51,347 nucleotides of DNA, from positions 464,198 to 515,544 of the forward strand of contig NZ_AUNI01000015.1 of NCBI RefSeq assembly GCF_000447795.1, written 5' to 3'. This DNA comes from Bacteriovorax sp. Seq25_V. GTDB lineage: Bacteria > Bdellovibrionota > Bacteriovoracia > Bacteriovoracales > Bacteriovoracaceae. Below the pieces are notes generated by a model. The model was not told where the DNA came from. It saw only the letters and a list, made by a program, of their open reading frames with translations, and did not search any database. Positions 1-9,129 of the stretch are shown piece after piece. The number at the start of each line of letters is the position of its first letter. Within the stretch, counting starts at the first letter, position 1. Made by a program: the position numbers and the translations under genes.

Positions 1-563
1 GTGAAGCAAGTTGAGCATATTCAATTCGATGATCTGATTACAATTGAGCATACTAAGATGAAACCTTTGTCGGTTTCGATGGTGGTAAACGCAAAGAATC
101 GATCAATACTTGGTTTTCGAGTTGCACGGATACCTGCGAATGGTTTGCTTGCAGAGAAATCTCGACGAAAATATGGGAAGCGCAAGAGTGAACATCTAAG
201 AGAGTTGAGAAGTTTATTTGGAGAAATCAAAAACTGTGTAAAACCAAACGCACTCGTACAGTCTGATGATCATAGTGTCTATAATTCCGTGGTTAGAACT
301 TATTTACCACAGGCTACTCATCAGCAATTCATAGGAGGTCGAGGATGTTCAACTGGTCAAGGGGAGCTAAAGAGATTAAGGTTTGATCCAATTTTTACAT
401 TGAATCATAACTTCGCAATGCTTAGGGATGGAATTGGAAAACTAATTAGAAAGACATGGGGGACGACGAAATGTCCAGATGCCTTGAGAAACATCTGGAA
501 ATTTATATGTGTTATCACAATGAGAATTTGGGAGTGCTAACACCACTGCGAGGGGGCAGTTAA
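1..563 (+). pseudogene. DDE-type transposase remnant, 5' cut by window edge and frameshifted near its 3' end
   Basis: The frame is open from base 1 and gives a transposase-like catalytic region: FDDLITIEH near residue 9, a central QSDDH near residue 88, and LNHNFAMLRDGIGKLIRKTW near residue 134. The ending looks wrong in this frame (stop at 538-540). From base 483 the frame shifted by -1 reads LEKHLEIYMCYHNENLGVL and stops at 561-563. A His/Tyr/Asn-rich tail of this kind is what I expect for the family, so I read a one-base frameshift near 478-486 and call it a pseudogene. Programmed frameshifting is less likely because I see no slippery run there. The corrected end overlaps the stop of the convergent ABC gene at 560. 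The GTG at base 1 is probably internal; the true start lies outside the window. The IS family is uncertain (IS1-like is a guess). Confidence 0.6.
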
Positions 564-1501
564 GAAAGAATACATCTCACTTGCACACCATCTTTATTAT
601 CTAAGTTTGGTAATCCTTTTTCACACTCTTCAGTCGCAAGTGGACATCTTGTATGAAATGAACACCCATTTGGAGGATTTAGAGGCGAAGGAAGTTCTGC
701 ATCTTTTAGTTTAGGAAAGTTTTTAATTTCATCATTATTTGAGATGTGAGCACTTTTTAAAAGTGTCTTTGTATATGGATGCTGAGGTGCTTTGAAAACT
801 TTTTCAGCTGGACCGTATTCAGAAACCTTTCCAAGATACATTACAAGAATCTCATCTGCGATATAATTTACAACAGAAAGATCGTGAGAAATGAAAATAT
901 AGCTTAGGCCCATTTTCTTTTGTAGGTCTTTTAAGAGGTTTAAGATCTGCGCTTGAATCGAAACATCAAGGGCCGAAACTGGTTCATCAAGAATTAAAAC
1001 TTTTGGATTGAGGATAAGCGCTCTTGCAATCCCAAGTCTTTGACGTTGTCCCCCTGAGAACATATGTGGATACTTATGTGCTCCTTCTGGTCTAAGTCCA
1101 ACGAGCTCCATTAGTTCTTTTGCTTTTTTTAATGCCTCGTCTTTAGAAACGTTAGAGTTAATTAAAAGAGGATCAGCGATAATTTCCCATGCTTTCTTTC
1201 TAGGGTTAAGAGAGTCGAGTGGGTCTTGGAAAACCATTTGAATATTTCCATAGCGCTCTTTAGAGGAGATATCATCAAATGATTTATCGCCAAAATAAAT
1301 TTCGCCACCAGTTCTTTTCTCGAGACCCATTAGTGTTTTTGCCAGGGTACTTTTTCCACAACCAGATTCACCGACTATACCAATTGTTTGATTCTTTTTG
1401 ATGCTAAAACTCAAATCATCAAGGGCCTTTACAAATTTATTTGGTCCTTTATTGACGGGGTAATATGTTTTTAAATTTTTTACTGTTAATACATTTTCCA
1501 T
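560..1501 (-). CDS. dppF: Di/oligopeptide ABC transporter ATP-binding protein (DppF/OppF-like)
   Basis: Cytoplasmic ATPase that powers peptide uptake; it would pair with the DppD-like ATPase encoded just upstream. At 313 residues it has the family length. Visible motifs are Walker A GESGCGKS (residues 44-51), Q-loop FQDP (91-94), signature FSGGQ (148-152), Walker B VLILDEP (about 168-174) and H-loop SHDLSVV. The C-terminal oligopeptide-transporter domain carries the Cys-containing CSFHTRCPLATEEC stretch. It is the last gene of a five-gene operon and starts 19 bases after the dppD stop. Its stop codon overlaps the end of the convergent transposase remnant, but the C-terminus (VRCILS) looks complete. 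The family assignment is firm; dipeptide versus oligopeptide specificity is not readable. Confidence 0.93.
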   Translation of the reverse strand: MENVLTVKNLKTYYPVNKGPNKFVKALDDLSFSIKKNQTIGIVGESGCGKSTLAKTLMGLEKRTGGEIYFGDKSFDDISSKERYGNIQMVFQDPLDSLNPRKKAWEIIADPLLINSNVSKDEALKKAKELMELVGLRPEGAHKYPHMFSGGQRQRLGIARALILNPKVLILDEPVSALDVSIQAQILNLLKDLQKKMGLSYIFISHDLSVVNYIADEILVMYLGKVSEYGPAEKVFKAPQHPYTKTLLKSAHISNNDEIKNFPKLKDAELPSPLNPPNGCSFHTRCPLATEECEKGLPNLDNKDGVQVRCILS

Positions 1502-1520
1502 TTATATCTATGCCCTTAAA

Positions 1521-2486
1521 TTATAGTGTGTGGATACAGCGTACTTCTCTGTTTTCAACTTCTGAAATTTTTGGAGTTGAAACATTGCAGTCATCTTTCT
1601 TATTAAAACAACGAGCATAGAACTGACATCCCTGTGGCCTATGGTGTAGATCGGGGACGATTCCAGAGATAGAGAATAGTTCTTCTGTCTTTGTTGTATG
1701 AAATGAAGGAATAGAGTCAAGTAGTCCTTTTGTGTATGGATGTTTTGGTTGGTTAATGACAAGATCAGTTTTCCCTGTCTCGATTATTTCTCCTGCATAC
1801 ATAACTTGAATTCTATCTGTAATATCTTTTACAACAGAAAGGTCGTGGCTTACGAAAATGACAGACATATTAAACTTCACTTTAAGAGACTCGATAAGGT
1901 CAATGATTTGCTGTTGAACAGTTACATCGAGTGCTGTTGTAGGCTCATCGGCGATGAGAAGTTTTGGATTACACGCAATGGCCATGGCAATCATAATTCG
2001 TTGGCTCATCCCACCTGATAGCTCGTGTGGGTATGCCTTTAATCTATCTTTTGGAGCTGGGATACCGACGTTGTAGAGAAGATCAAGCACGCGTTGTGCT
2101 TTTTCTTCTCTTGTTAGATTTGGCTCGTGGATATCAAGGACTTCAGTGAGTTGTTGTTCAACTGTATAACATGGATTTAGTGAACTCATCGGATCCTGAA
2201 AGATCATTCCGATTTCTTTTCCTCTAATCTGTTGCCATTCTTCAGTTGAAATTGTCAGAAGATTTTTACCATTGAAGATGAGCTCATCAGCTGTAATGAT
2301 TGCGTTCTCTGCAAGAAGCCCCATTATGGCCATATTTGTGATACTTTTTCCGCATCCTGATTCCCCAACAACTCCAAGGGTTTCACCCTCGTGAACGTTA
2401 AAGTTTACATCGCGAACGGCTTCAATGATTCCCTTCTTCGTTTGAAACTTAATTGAAAGATTTCGAACTTTTAATAATATATTCAT
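1521..2486 (-). CDS. dppD: Di/oligopeptide ABC transporter ATP-binding protein (DppD/OppD-like)
   Basis: Second ATPase of the peptide importer, 321 residues. Walker A GESGCGKS lies at residues 41-48, the Q-loop region [12 protein letters not shown] at 94-105, the signature LSGGMSQR at 156-163 and Walker [13 protein letters not shown] at 176-187. The C-terminal domain has the Cys-rich [14 protein letters not shown] segment common in OppD/DppD, which in relatives can bind an iron-sulfur cluster (family knowledge). The start is supported by AGGGATAAA immediately before the ATG, the same ribosome-site string found before dppC. It follows dppC by 14 bases, so the two are co-transcribed. Confidence 0.93.
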   Translation of the reverse strand: MNILLKVRNLSIKFQTKKGIIEAVRDVNFNVHEGETLGVVGESGCGKSITNMAIMGLLAENAIITADELIFNGKNLLTISTEEWQQIRGKEIGMIFQDPMSSLNPCYTVEQQLTEVLDIHEPNLTREEKAQRVLDLLYNVGIPAPKDRLKAYPHELSGGMSQRIMIAMAIACNPKLLIADEPTTALDVTVQQQIIDLIESLKVKFNMSVIFVSHDLSVVKDITDRIQVMYAGEIIETGKTDLVINQPKHPYTKGLLDSIPSFHTTKTEELFSISGIVPDLHHRPQGCQFYARCFNKKDDCNVSTPKISEVENREVRCIHTL

Positions 2487-2500
2487 TTTATCCCTTTAAA

Positions 2501-3394
2501 TTATCTTTTTAGTTTTGGATCAAGTGCATCTCTTAAGCCATCTCCAAAGAGGTTAAGCCCAAGAACTACAGCGAGAATACAAAGTCCTGGAAATGTCACA
2601 AGCCATGGAGAACTTTGAATGTAAGGTCTCGCATCACTTAGCATAATTCCCCATTCAGGGGTGGGTGGTTGAACACCAAGACCTAAGAATCCAAGAGCTG
2701 CCGTAGAGAGGATACCTTCACTTAGGCCAAGTGTTGTTTGAACAATGAGTGTGGCCATACAGTTTGGAAGAATTTCTTTGATCATTATTCTCCAAGGTCC
2801 AGCACCAAAAGTTTGTGCGGCCATAACAAATTGTCTCTTCTTTATTTCAAGTACGTTTGCTCTAACGAGTCTTGTAAAAGATGGAATATTAACAAGCGCT
2901 ACTGCGATGATGGCATTTGTAAGTCCTGGGCCAATAACTGAAACAACAATAATTGCAAGAAGGATACTTGGATAGGCCATAAGGATATCAATCATTCTCA
3001 TGATGACGGTATCGACTTTTCCGCCAAAGTATCCGGCCATAAGACCAAGAAGAGTTCCTGTAACTGTAGAGATGACAACGATTGAAACACCTACAAAAAG
3101 TGAAATCTGAGCACCCCAAATTAATCTTGAAAGTACATCGCGACCGAGATCATCTGTTCCAAGAATAAATTGAGTTGAACCACCTTCTGCCCAAACTGGC
3201 GGTAGTCTTAACATTCCTGGAAATACTTCACTGGCTCCATGGGGAGAGATGAGGGGAGCAAGGATCGCTAGGATTATAAATCCTAGAACAAGGGCAAGCC
3301 CAACTACTGCACCTTTGTTCTCGCTAAAATGTTCCCAAAACTCTTTTGCTTGTGTTTTAAATGTAATTTTTTCTTCTAGTATATCTGTATTCAT
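2501..3394 (-). CDS. dppC: Di/oligopeptide ABC transporter permease (DppC/OppC-like)
   Basis: Inner-membrane permease, 297 residues. One N-terminal membrane helix (about residues 30-52) is followed by a periplasmic loop containing FILGTDDLGRDVLSRLIWGA, the conserved DppC/OppC opening of the permease domain. About five further helices follow. The EAA-type coupling loop (AAQTFGAGPWRIMIKEILPN) that docks on the ATPases lies near residues 192-211. The C-terminus LGLNLFGDGLRDALDPKLKR is typical of the family. The start has an AGGGATAAA ribosome site. It lies between dppB and dppD with 14-16 base gaps. Confidence 0.93.
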   Translation of the reverse strand: MNTDILEEKITFKTQAKEFWEHFSENKGAVVGLALVLGFIILAILAPLISPHGASEVFPGMLRLPPVWAEGGSTQFILGTDDLGRDVLSRLIWGAQISLFVGVSIVVISTVTGTLLGLMAGYFGGKVDTVIMRMIDILMAYPSILLAIIVVSVIGPGLTNAIIAVALVNIPSFTRLVRANVLEIKKRQFVMAAQTFGAGPWRIMIKEILPNCMATLIVQTTLGLSEGILSTAALGFLGLGVQPPTPEWGIMLSDARPYIQSSPWLVTFPGLCILAVVLGLNLFGDGLRDALDPKLKR

Positions 3395-3410
3395 TTTATC
3401 CCTAACTTTA

Positions 3411-4427
3411 TTATCTTAATTTTGGATTTGCATACGTGTAGATTATATCCACGATGAAATTGATCGTGATAACCATAATCGCAATAAACAGAATCCCTCC
3501 TTGTATTACTGGATAGTCTCTTGCGTGAATACTTGCCACTAACCATTTCCCAATTCCTGGCCATGAGAAAATTGTCTCTGTAAGAATTGCTCCGGTGATG
3601 ATACTTCCAAAAAGTAATCCGATTACTGTAACAATAGGAATAAGAGCATTTCTAAAGGCATGCTTCCAAATTACCTTCGTATAGCTTTGACCTTTGGCCT
3701 TTGCTGTTTGAATGTATGGAGCACGAAGAACTTCAAGAACGGAAGATCTTGTCATTCTCGCGACAACTGCGAGAGGGATTGTTCCCATCGCAATTGTTGG
3801 AAGTATTAAATGTCTAAGGGCACTGATAAATGGTTGAAATCCATCCATCTCAATAACGCTTGGGTTAAGAGAGTCGATGAGAAGTAATCCTGTTACAGTT
3901 GGTACATCAAAGAGAACATCGAGGCGCCCCGATACTGGGGTTATACCAAGATTAACCGAAAAGATGATAATGAGAATAAGCCCCCACCAGAAAATTGGCA
4001 TGGAGTAACCAACGAGAGAGGTTCCCATTAAGAGGTAATCGGGCATAGAGTTTCTATTTGTTGCAGCATAGACACCTGCAGGAATTCCTATCAGGATTGC
4101 AAAGATCATCGCGCAAATTCCAAGCTCTAAAGTAGCAGGGAAGCGGTCGAAGAATTCTGTTGTAACCGGTCTCTTACTCACAAGAGAACGCCCGAAATCA
4201 CCTTGAACAGCATTTTTCATATAAATGGCATATTGTTCAAGGATAGGTTTATCAAGTCCAAGATTTTTCTTCATCTCCATGTAAACTTCTGGATCTGCTC
4301 CACGTTCTCCAAGCATAAGCATGACTGGATCACCTGGTACGAGACGAATTACAATGAAGGATAAAAGCGAAATCCCAACGAGTGTTGGGATTAGCTGAAA
4401 TATTTTTTCTTTTAAAAATTTTCTCAT
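3411..4427 (-). CDS. dppB: Di/oligopeptide ABC transporter permease (DppB/OppB-like)
   Basis: Inner-membrane permease, 338 residues, partner of the DppC-like protein. The N-terminal helix is followed by FIVIRLVPGDPVMLMLGERG, a near-universal start of DppB/OppB proteins. Then comes a periplasmic segment, about five helices, and the EAA-type loop (TAKAKGQSYTKVIWKHAFRN) around residues 241-260. The C-terminal stretch ETIFSWPGIGKWLVASIHARDYPVIQG is also diagnostic of the family. Only 3 bases separate it from the dppA stop, so translation is probably coupled. Confidence 0.93.
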   Translation of the reverse strand: MRKFLKEKIFQLIPTLVGISLLSFIVIRLVPGDPVMLMLGERGADPEVYMEMKKNLGLDKPILEQYAIYMKNAVQGDFGRSLVSKRPVTTEFFDRFPATLELGICAMIFAILIGIPAGVYAATNRNSMPDYLLMGTSLVGYSMPIFWWGLILIIIFSVNLGITPVSGRLDVLFDVPTVTGLLLIDSLNPSVIEMDGFQPFISALRHLILPTIAMGTIPLAVVARMTRSSVLEVLRAPYIQTAKAKGQSYTKVIWKHAFRNALIPIVTVIGLLFGSIITGAILTETIFSWPGIGKWLVASIHARDYPVIQGGILFIAIMVITINFIVDIIYTYANPKLR

Positions 4428-4430
4428 TTA

Positions 4431-6032
4431 TTACTCAAGTTCAATTTTATCAAAAATATCGCCACCTAGTGGATCGATTACGTAGCCCTTAACATTCTTT
4501 GCCATTGCTCTAAATACTGTAGAGTGGGCAATAGGAACCCAAGGTGCTTGTTCTTTAAAAATAACCTGAGCATCTCTATAGAGCTTCGTTCTTTCTGCTA
4601 TATCTGTGATTCTCTTCGCTTCATTTACAAGTTTATCAAAGTCAGCATTACACCATCTTGCATAGTTTGAGCCTGCTTCAACTGATTGACACCCAAGAAG
4701 AATGTGTAGGAAGTTGTCTGGGTCTCCGTTATCTCCAGACCATCCTAGTTGTAGCATTTCGTGCTCTCCTTGAGATGATTTCTTTAAGTATGTAGGCCAG
4801 TCAAAAGAAACTAGTTTTACTTTTATCCCGATTTTTGCAAGGTCTGCTTGCATTAATTCACCCATCTTCTTTCCATTTGGATTGTATGGACGAGATACTG
4901 GAAGAGTCCAAAGAGTTGTCTCAAACCCATTTGGGAAACCAGCTTTTGCAAGTAATGCTTTCGCTTCGTCTACGTTGTAATCATAATCTTTAATGTCATC
5001 GTTATATGACCAGATCGTTGGAGGGAGTGGGTTCTTTGCTACTGACGCGTGACCTAGGTAAATCGCTTCAATATAAGATGGCTTATTAAGGGCCATGGAG
5101 ATAGCTTTTCTTACTAGTAAATTATCAAATGGCTTTTTAGTCGTATTCATTGCGAGGTAACCAACGTTAAGCCCTGCTCCTGACATTAGTTTTAAATTAG
5201 GTTCTGTTTTAATAGATTCAAGATCTGATGGAGATGGTTCAATAACTAAGTGACACTCGCCAGCTTTTAATTTTTGAAAACGTACAGATGCGTCAGGAGT
5301 AATAGAGAATACAAGTCTTTCAACTTTTGGTTTCTCTGAGAAATACTCTTTATTTGTAACATACTTAATAACATTATCTTTTTGGTAAACTTGGAATATG
5401 TATGGCCCTGTACCAATAGGATATGTATCAAGGTTTTCTTTTTTCCCTTCTTTACTTAGGTTGTCTGCATATTCTTTTGAAAGAATACTCATGAAACTCA
5501 TTGCCATATTTGCTAAGAATGGGGCTTCTGGTTTGTTGAGAGTGATTGAAACTTCATGATCATTAATTTTGTCGATGCTCTTGATTAGATCACCCATTCC
5601 CATACCTGAGAAATACTCATAAGTTCCGCCACCAATCATGTGGTACTCACTACTTTTATCAAACATTCTATTGAATGAGAAAAGCACATCATCAGCATTA
5701 AACTCACGAGTAGGAGTAAAATATTTAGTCGTATGAAACTTAACACCTTTTCTAAGCTTGAAAGTATAAGTTAACTTATCTTCACTGACTTCATAGCTTT
5801 CAGCTAAGCTTGGATAGATCTCTGTTGATCCAGTTTTAAAATCAACAAGCCTGTTATAAATTGTATGGGCCGAAGCATTGTTTGAAGTACCATCTGTTGT
5901 TACTTGTGGATTGAATGCAGTAGGTGAACCTTCCGAGCAATAAACAAAAGTATTTTTATTGCTTTTGCCCCCAGAACAAGACACGAGTGTGATTAGTGCG
6001 GCTGCACTAAGAAATAGTGATAAATGTTTCAT
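4431..6032 (-). CDS. dppA: Peptide-binding lipoprotein of the ABC importer (DppA/OppA-like)
   Basis: Extracytoplasmic solute-binding protein of family 5 (SBP_bac_5). It would bind peptides in the periplasm and deliver them to DppBC. I place the start at the ATG ending at 6032, giving MKHLSLFLS, because GGAG (6042-6045 on the complement) sits 9 bases upstream. The in-frame ATG at 6047 overlaps that ribosome site and would add five residues before the signal peptide. The signal peptide ends in LITLVSC, a lipobox, so the mature protein is a lipoprotein. Family motifs include YSVSEDKLTYTFKLRKGVKFH-like sequence, IGTGPY and an N-terminal ANNRLVDF-like region (here TIYNRLVDF). It is the first gene of the operon. 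Confidence 0.92.
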   Translation of the reverse strand: MKHLSLFLSAAALITLVSCSGGKSNKNTFVYCSEGSPTAFNPQVTTDGTSNNASAHTIYNRLVDFKTGSTEIYPSLAESYEVSEDKLTYTFKLRKGVKFHTTKYFTPTREFNADDVLFSFNRMFDKSSEYHMIGGGTYEYFSGMGMGDLIKSIDKINDHEVSITLNKPEAPFLANMAMSFMSILSKEYADNLSKEGKKENLDTYPIGTGPYIFQVYQKDNVIKYVTNKEYFSEKPKVERLVFSITPDASVRFQKLKAGECHLVIEPSPSDLESIKTEPNLKLMSGAGLNVGYLAMNTTKKPFDNLLVRKAISMALNKPSYIEAIYLGHASVAKNPLPPTIWSYNDDIKDYDYNVDEAKALLAKAGFPNGFETTLWTLPVSRPYNPNGKKMGELMQADLAKIGIKVKLVSFDWPTYLKKSSQGEHEMLQLGWSGDNGDPDNFLHILLGCQSVEAGSNYARWCNADFDKLVNEAKRITDIAERTKLYRDAQVIFKEQAPWVPIAHSTVFRAMAKNVKGYVIDPLGGDIFDKIELE

Positions 6033-6113
6033 TAATAATGTCTCCATAAAGTTTTGCGTGCACTTATCATAAGGAAATGGTCCGATATTTGAAAGTTGCT
6101 CCGAGTTAAAAAG

Positions 6114-6142
6114 CTGACAATTTTAACGTGATATCAGATACT
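6114..6142 (+). promoter_or_regulatory. Candidate sigma70-type promoter for the L,D-transpeptidase gene
   Basis: CTGACA (6114-6119) and GATACT (6137-6142) are separated by 17 bases, matching the -35 and -10 consensus at 5/6 and 4/6. It lies in the 242-base divergent gap between dppA and the transpeptidase gene and would give a leader of about 125 bases. No matching pair was clear to me for the opposite direction. Confidence 0.35.
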
Positions 6143-6274
6143 TACAATTGTTTAAGCTCGAGTAAAAGTGTAAAGTTTTCATGCTAACGGGTTTGTGATG
6201 CAATGCGTTGGTGGGTGTGGTATTTTGCCATCGAATAATGTCTTAGATGGTTAGATAACTACCCGGAGGAATTT

Positions 6275-7777
6275 GTGAAAAATTCGCATATCAAGAGTTT
6301 ATTAATATTACTTTCTATGTCTCAGGTTTTGGCCGCTCCTTACTCGATGCCAGATGTAAGAGATATTTCTGAGAACAATTTTGATAATACAGGTTTTGCA
6401 CGTGGTGCAGAACACGTAGAGTTTAGTTCAAAATCAGATGTTTCTATTGGCCAGGAAATCATGGTCTTTGATAGATACCAAGCAACTTATACGATGGAAG
6501 ATGGAAAATTAGTTAGAGGGAGATCTCTTGGACGTCTTGACCGTTTAACTGTCGTTGATAATTCAGAAAATACTCCTGATAGGAAAATCTTAGTAAAAGT
6601 TAATTACTCTAAAGACAGATACATGACTAATAAGACAGTTCTTGTAAACTTAGACGGCTTATCTGTTTATGAAGATTATAAGAAATTTGATTCTGATGTT
6701 TTCGTTGTACAAAATATTGCAACAGAAAAGTTAAGAGTTTATCAGAGAGTATGTAAGGATAACTCTTGTCCTCCAAAAATTATCCTTGAAACAGACTTTG
6801 TTGCTGGTTTTAAAAAAGGTGATGAGAAATTCGCTTACAGAACTAGAGTTGGTAGTTTTAGAGTTTTTGAATGGCATAAGTTCTATCAAGATAAGAACGG
6901 TGGTCATTATCCATCTTGGTACGATCCAAGCTTCCCATCTGTTCCTGATGCGGATGAGAGTTGGTCAAAATGGTTTAAAGATGACGTCATGCCATGGAAG
7001 TCTGATGGGTCAATGATGAGAGGAGCATTTGGTTGGTACACTGCTCTTGTTGAACCAAACGCTAATGAGCAGTGGACACACGGAACAATCGGTTGGGGAG
7101 ACTCAAGTGAAGAGAATATTAAGAGAGCAAAAGGAGAAGATTTCCTAGGGAAGATTGCTTCTACTTTTACTTCTCTTAGAAGTTCAGGATGTTCAAGAGT
7201 TTCTAATAAGGCAATTGCATTTTTAAGACATATACTTCCTGTTGGAACACCAATCTTAAAAGTTTATGCACTTGAAAAGTACCAAGATGAAGCTTCGATG
7301 AAGAAAATCTATAATAAGGAAGCTAAGTTTACGTGGGATTATGCGCTTACAACTGATGGGGTAAGAGCTACTAATAAAGATGCTACTTCTGCACATAAGA
7401 ATTTCGTTGAATCACGTGGTCTTCGTTCAGATGAGATTTTAGAAGAGGGAACTTTTGAGTTCTCAAATTACCCACACGTTGTTCAACCACGTAGTGCAAA
7501 GTCTTCACAGTGTGACGAGTCTGATACTGATAGACTTATCTTAAGCGAAGCAGATAGAACATCTAAGAAGGATGTACTTATCTCTGATATTAAGAAAATT
7601 AAAGATAAAGAATGTAACCTATACAAAATCCCTGCAGATGCATTTAAAGGGGTATTCTATGTCGATACAGGTCTTTTTGATGGATATGATCATCCAAAAG
7701 CAGAAGGTATTATCAAGGGTGGTTTTAACTCTGAGTTTTTACCGAGCTACGTAAAGATTGGTTCGTACAAGAAATAA
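6275..7777 (+). CDS. Periplasmic L,D-transpeptidase-like protein (YkuD-type catalytic motif)
   Basis: A 500-residue exported protein. The GTG start is fixed by a strong GGAGG at 6265-6269, five bases upstream. Residues 1-21 are a signal peptide (LLILLSMSQVLAAP). The catalytic motif is HGTIGW (His269) followed by SSGCSRVSN with the nucleophile Cys306, the arrangement used by L,D-transpeptidases to cross-link or modify peptidoglycan. Flanking regions (residues 25-190 and 340-500) match nothing I know, and the protein is longer than a minimal YkuD protein. It is followed 18 bases later by a CapA-like gene, so the two are probably co-transcribed and act in the cell envelope. Transpeptidase, carboxypeptidase or amidase-like activity cannot be distinguished from sequence alone. 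Confidence 0.75.
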   Translation: MKNSHIKSLLILLSMSQVLAAPYSMPDVRDISENNFDNTGFARGAEHVEFSSKSDVSIGQEIMVFDRYQATYTMEDGKLVRGRSLGRLDRLTVVDNSENTPDRKILVKVNYSKDRYMTNKTVLVNLDGLSVYEDYKKFDSDVFVVQNIATEKLRVYQRVCKDNSCPPKIILETDFVAGFKKGDEKFAYRTRVGSFRVFEWHKFYQDKNGGHYPSWYDPSFPSVPDADESWSKWFKDDVMPWKSDGSMMRGAFGWYTALVEPNANEQWTHGTIGWGDSSEENIKRAKGEDFLGKIASTFTSLRSSGCSRVSNKAIAFLRHILPVGTPILKVYALEKYQDEASMKKIYNKEAKFTWDYALTTDGVRATNKDATSAHKNFVESRGLRSDEILEEGTFEFSNYPHVVQPRSAKSSQCDESDTDRLILSEADRTSKKDVLISDIKKIKDKECNLYKIPADAFKGVFYVDTGLFDGYDHPKAEGIIKGGFNSEFLPSYVKIGSYKK

Positions 7778-7795
7778 AATAGGACTGGTGAATAT

Positions 7796-9088
7796 ATGAA
7801 GAACTTAAAAGTATTAGGTGTAGCTTTTTCTCTGATGGCCATCACAACGAGTGCGGTCGCAAGTGAAGGGATAAGTTTCTCTCGTGCATGTGAGAGGGGA
7901 CAAAATATTACAATCTCTGCGGTTGGGGATATTTTGTTGCACGAGACTTTACAAAGACGAGCTGTAAAAGAGAATTCTTTTGAGCCCCTTTGGGAAGAAG
8001 TTATACCATACTTTGAAAGTTCGGATTATTCGTATGGAAACCTTGAGGCTCCTGCGGCTGAGGGAACTGATAAAACAGGTGCTAAAGTTCGTGATCCAGG
8101 ATTTAAGTATGATGGCAAAGTGTACTCATCATATCCAATGTTTAATTATCATCCAAGTATCATTAGAGAGCTAAAGAAGAGTGGTCTTGATATTTTATCA
8201 ACTGCTAATAATCACTCTCTTGATAGACAGTCGCGTGGAATTGATCAAACGTTAAAAGAAATTGAAAGTGAAGATATCCAATTAGTTGGTACAAGATATA
8301 AAAAAGACCAGAAGAAAGATAAGCTGGAAGATTGGTATCGTGTTACAGATATTAACGGAGTAAAGGTTGCGTGGATTGGTTGTACATTTATCATGAACTA
8401 TACAAAGTATAGAGAAGAAAATGGTGCCGTGGATCCATACGATCAAGTTATGTTTTGCAAGTCGACTAAAGGGCAGGAAAGAATTCAAAAGATTATCGCA
8501 AAACAAAAGAAAGAAGTTGATGCTATTATCATCACTCCTCACTGGGGTAATGAGTATGTGAATTCGCCAAATGATATTCAAAAAGAATTTGGCCGTAAAT
8601 GGATTGAGATGGGGGCGACAGCTGTTATTGGCTCTCACCCTCACGTTTTACAACCAATGGAAAAAGTTGTCGCTAAAGATGGTAGAGAGGGATTTATTAT
8701 TTACTCACTTGGTAATTTTGTTTCTAACCAAGGTGGTAAAGAGTCTGAATGTAATGGTGAAAGAGCCTGTCTTGCGAAGAAACTTGCACAGCGTTCTTCG
8801 GTAACTCTATTCTTAGGACTAACTAAAAATAGCAAGGGAACATTTATTAATGGTGTGAAGGCCCTGCCAATGAGAATGGTTAATCAGTATGACAATGATA
8901 ATATTAAGCTTGATCTTATCGAAAGAGAGTTCTCTGAGTTCGACTCTGAGTTGGCTAAAGATGAGAGAGCGAGATCCCCAGAAACTTTTGGAGAGGGAAG
9001 AGAAGAGGTGAAGCATATTAAATCAATTCTTCCTGCTGCAAATTTAATCTATAATGGGGAAGAAGTAGTCACTAATCCTGGTTGTTAA
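7796..9088 (+). CDS. CapA-family (PGA_cap) metallophosphatase-like exported protein
   Basis: 430 residues with an N-terminal signal peptide (VLGVAFSLMAITTSAVAS). The CapA-type fold is shown by ISAVGDILLHETL near residue 42, YGNLEAP near 82, STANNHSLDRQSRGI near 135, ITPHWGNEY near 246, IGSHPHVLQPME near 277 and IYSLGNFVSNQ near 302. These supply the metal-binding Asp/Asn/His set of the calcineurin-like fold. Family members take part in poly-gamma-glutamate capsule synthesis or act as envelope hydrolases; the substrate here is unknown. It starts 18 bases after the transpeptidase gene. A Cys-containing insertion (KESECNGERACLAKK) follows the last motif. The pairing suggests envelope remodelling. 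Confidence 0.85.
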   Translation: MKNLKVLGVAFSLMAITTSAVASEGISFSRACERGQNITISAVGDILLHETLQRRAVKENSFEPLWEEVIPYFESSDYSYGNLEAPAAEGTDKTGAKVRDPGFKYDGKVYSSYPMFNYHPSIIRELKKSGLDILSTANNHSLDRQSRGIDQTLKEIESEDIQLVGTRYKKDQKKDKLEDWYRVTDINGVKVAWIGCTFIMNYTKYREENGAVDPYDQVMFCKSTKGQERIQKIIAKQKKEVDAIIITPHWGNEYVNSPNDIQKEFGRKWIEMGATAVIGSHPHVLQPMEKVVAKDGREGFIIYSLGNFVSNQGGKESECNGERACLAKKLAQRSSVTLFLGLTKNSKGTFINGVKALPMRMVNQYDNDNIKLDLIEREFSEFDSELAKDERARSPETFGEGREEVKHIKSILPAANLIYNGEEVVTNPGC

Positions 9089-9101
9089 TGACGATATTTT
9101 T

Positions 9102-9129
9102 GATGCCTTAATTATTTCATTAAGGCATC
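9102..9129. repeat. 11-bp inverted repeat at the convergent gene ends
   Basis: GATGCCTTAAT (9102-9112) and ATTAAGGCATC (9119-9129) pair perfectly around a six-base loop. The hairpin lies between the capA-like gene and the convergent minus-strand gene and covers that gene's last codons and stop. No clear T-run follows on either strand (T5 precedes it on the plus strand), so it is not a textbook intrinsic terminator, though a transcription-ending or mRNA-stabilising role is likely. Confidence 0.5.

Noticed and set aside
4431-6047. Upstream ATG at 6047 as start of the peptide-binding protein
   Set aside because: It overlaps the GGAG ribosome site of the ATG at 6032, and the extra five residues add nothing to the signal peptide.
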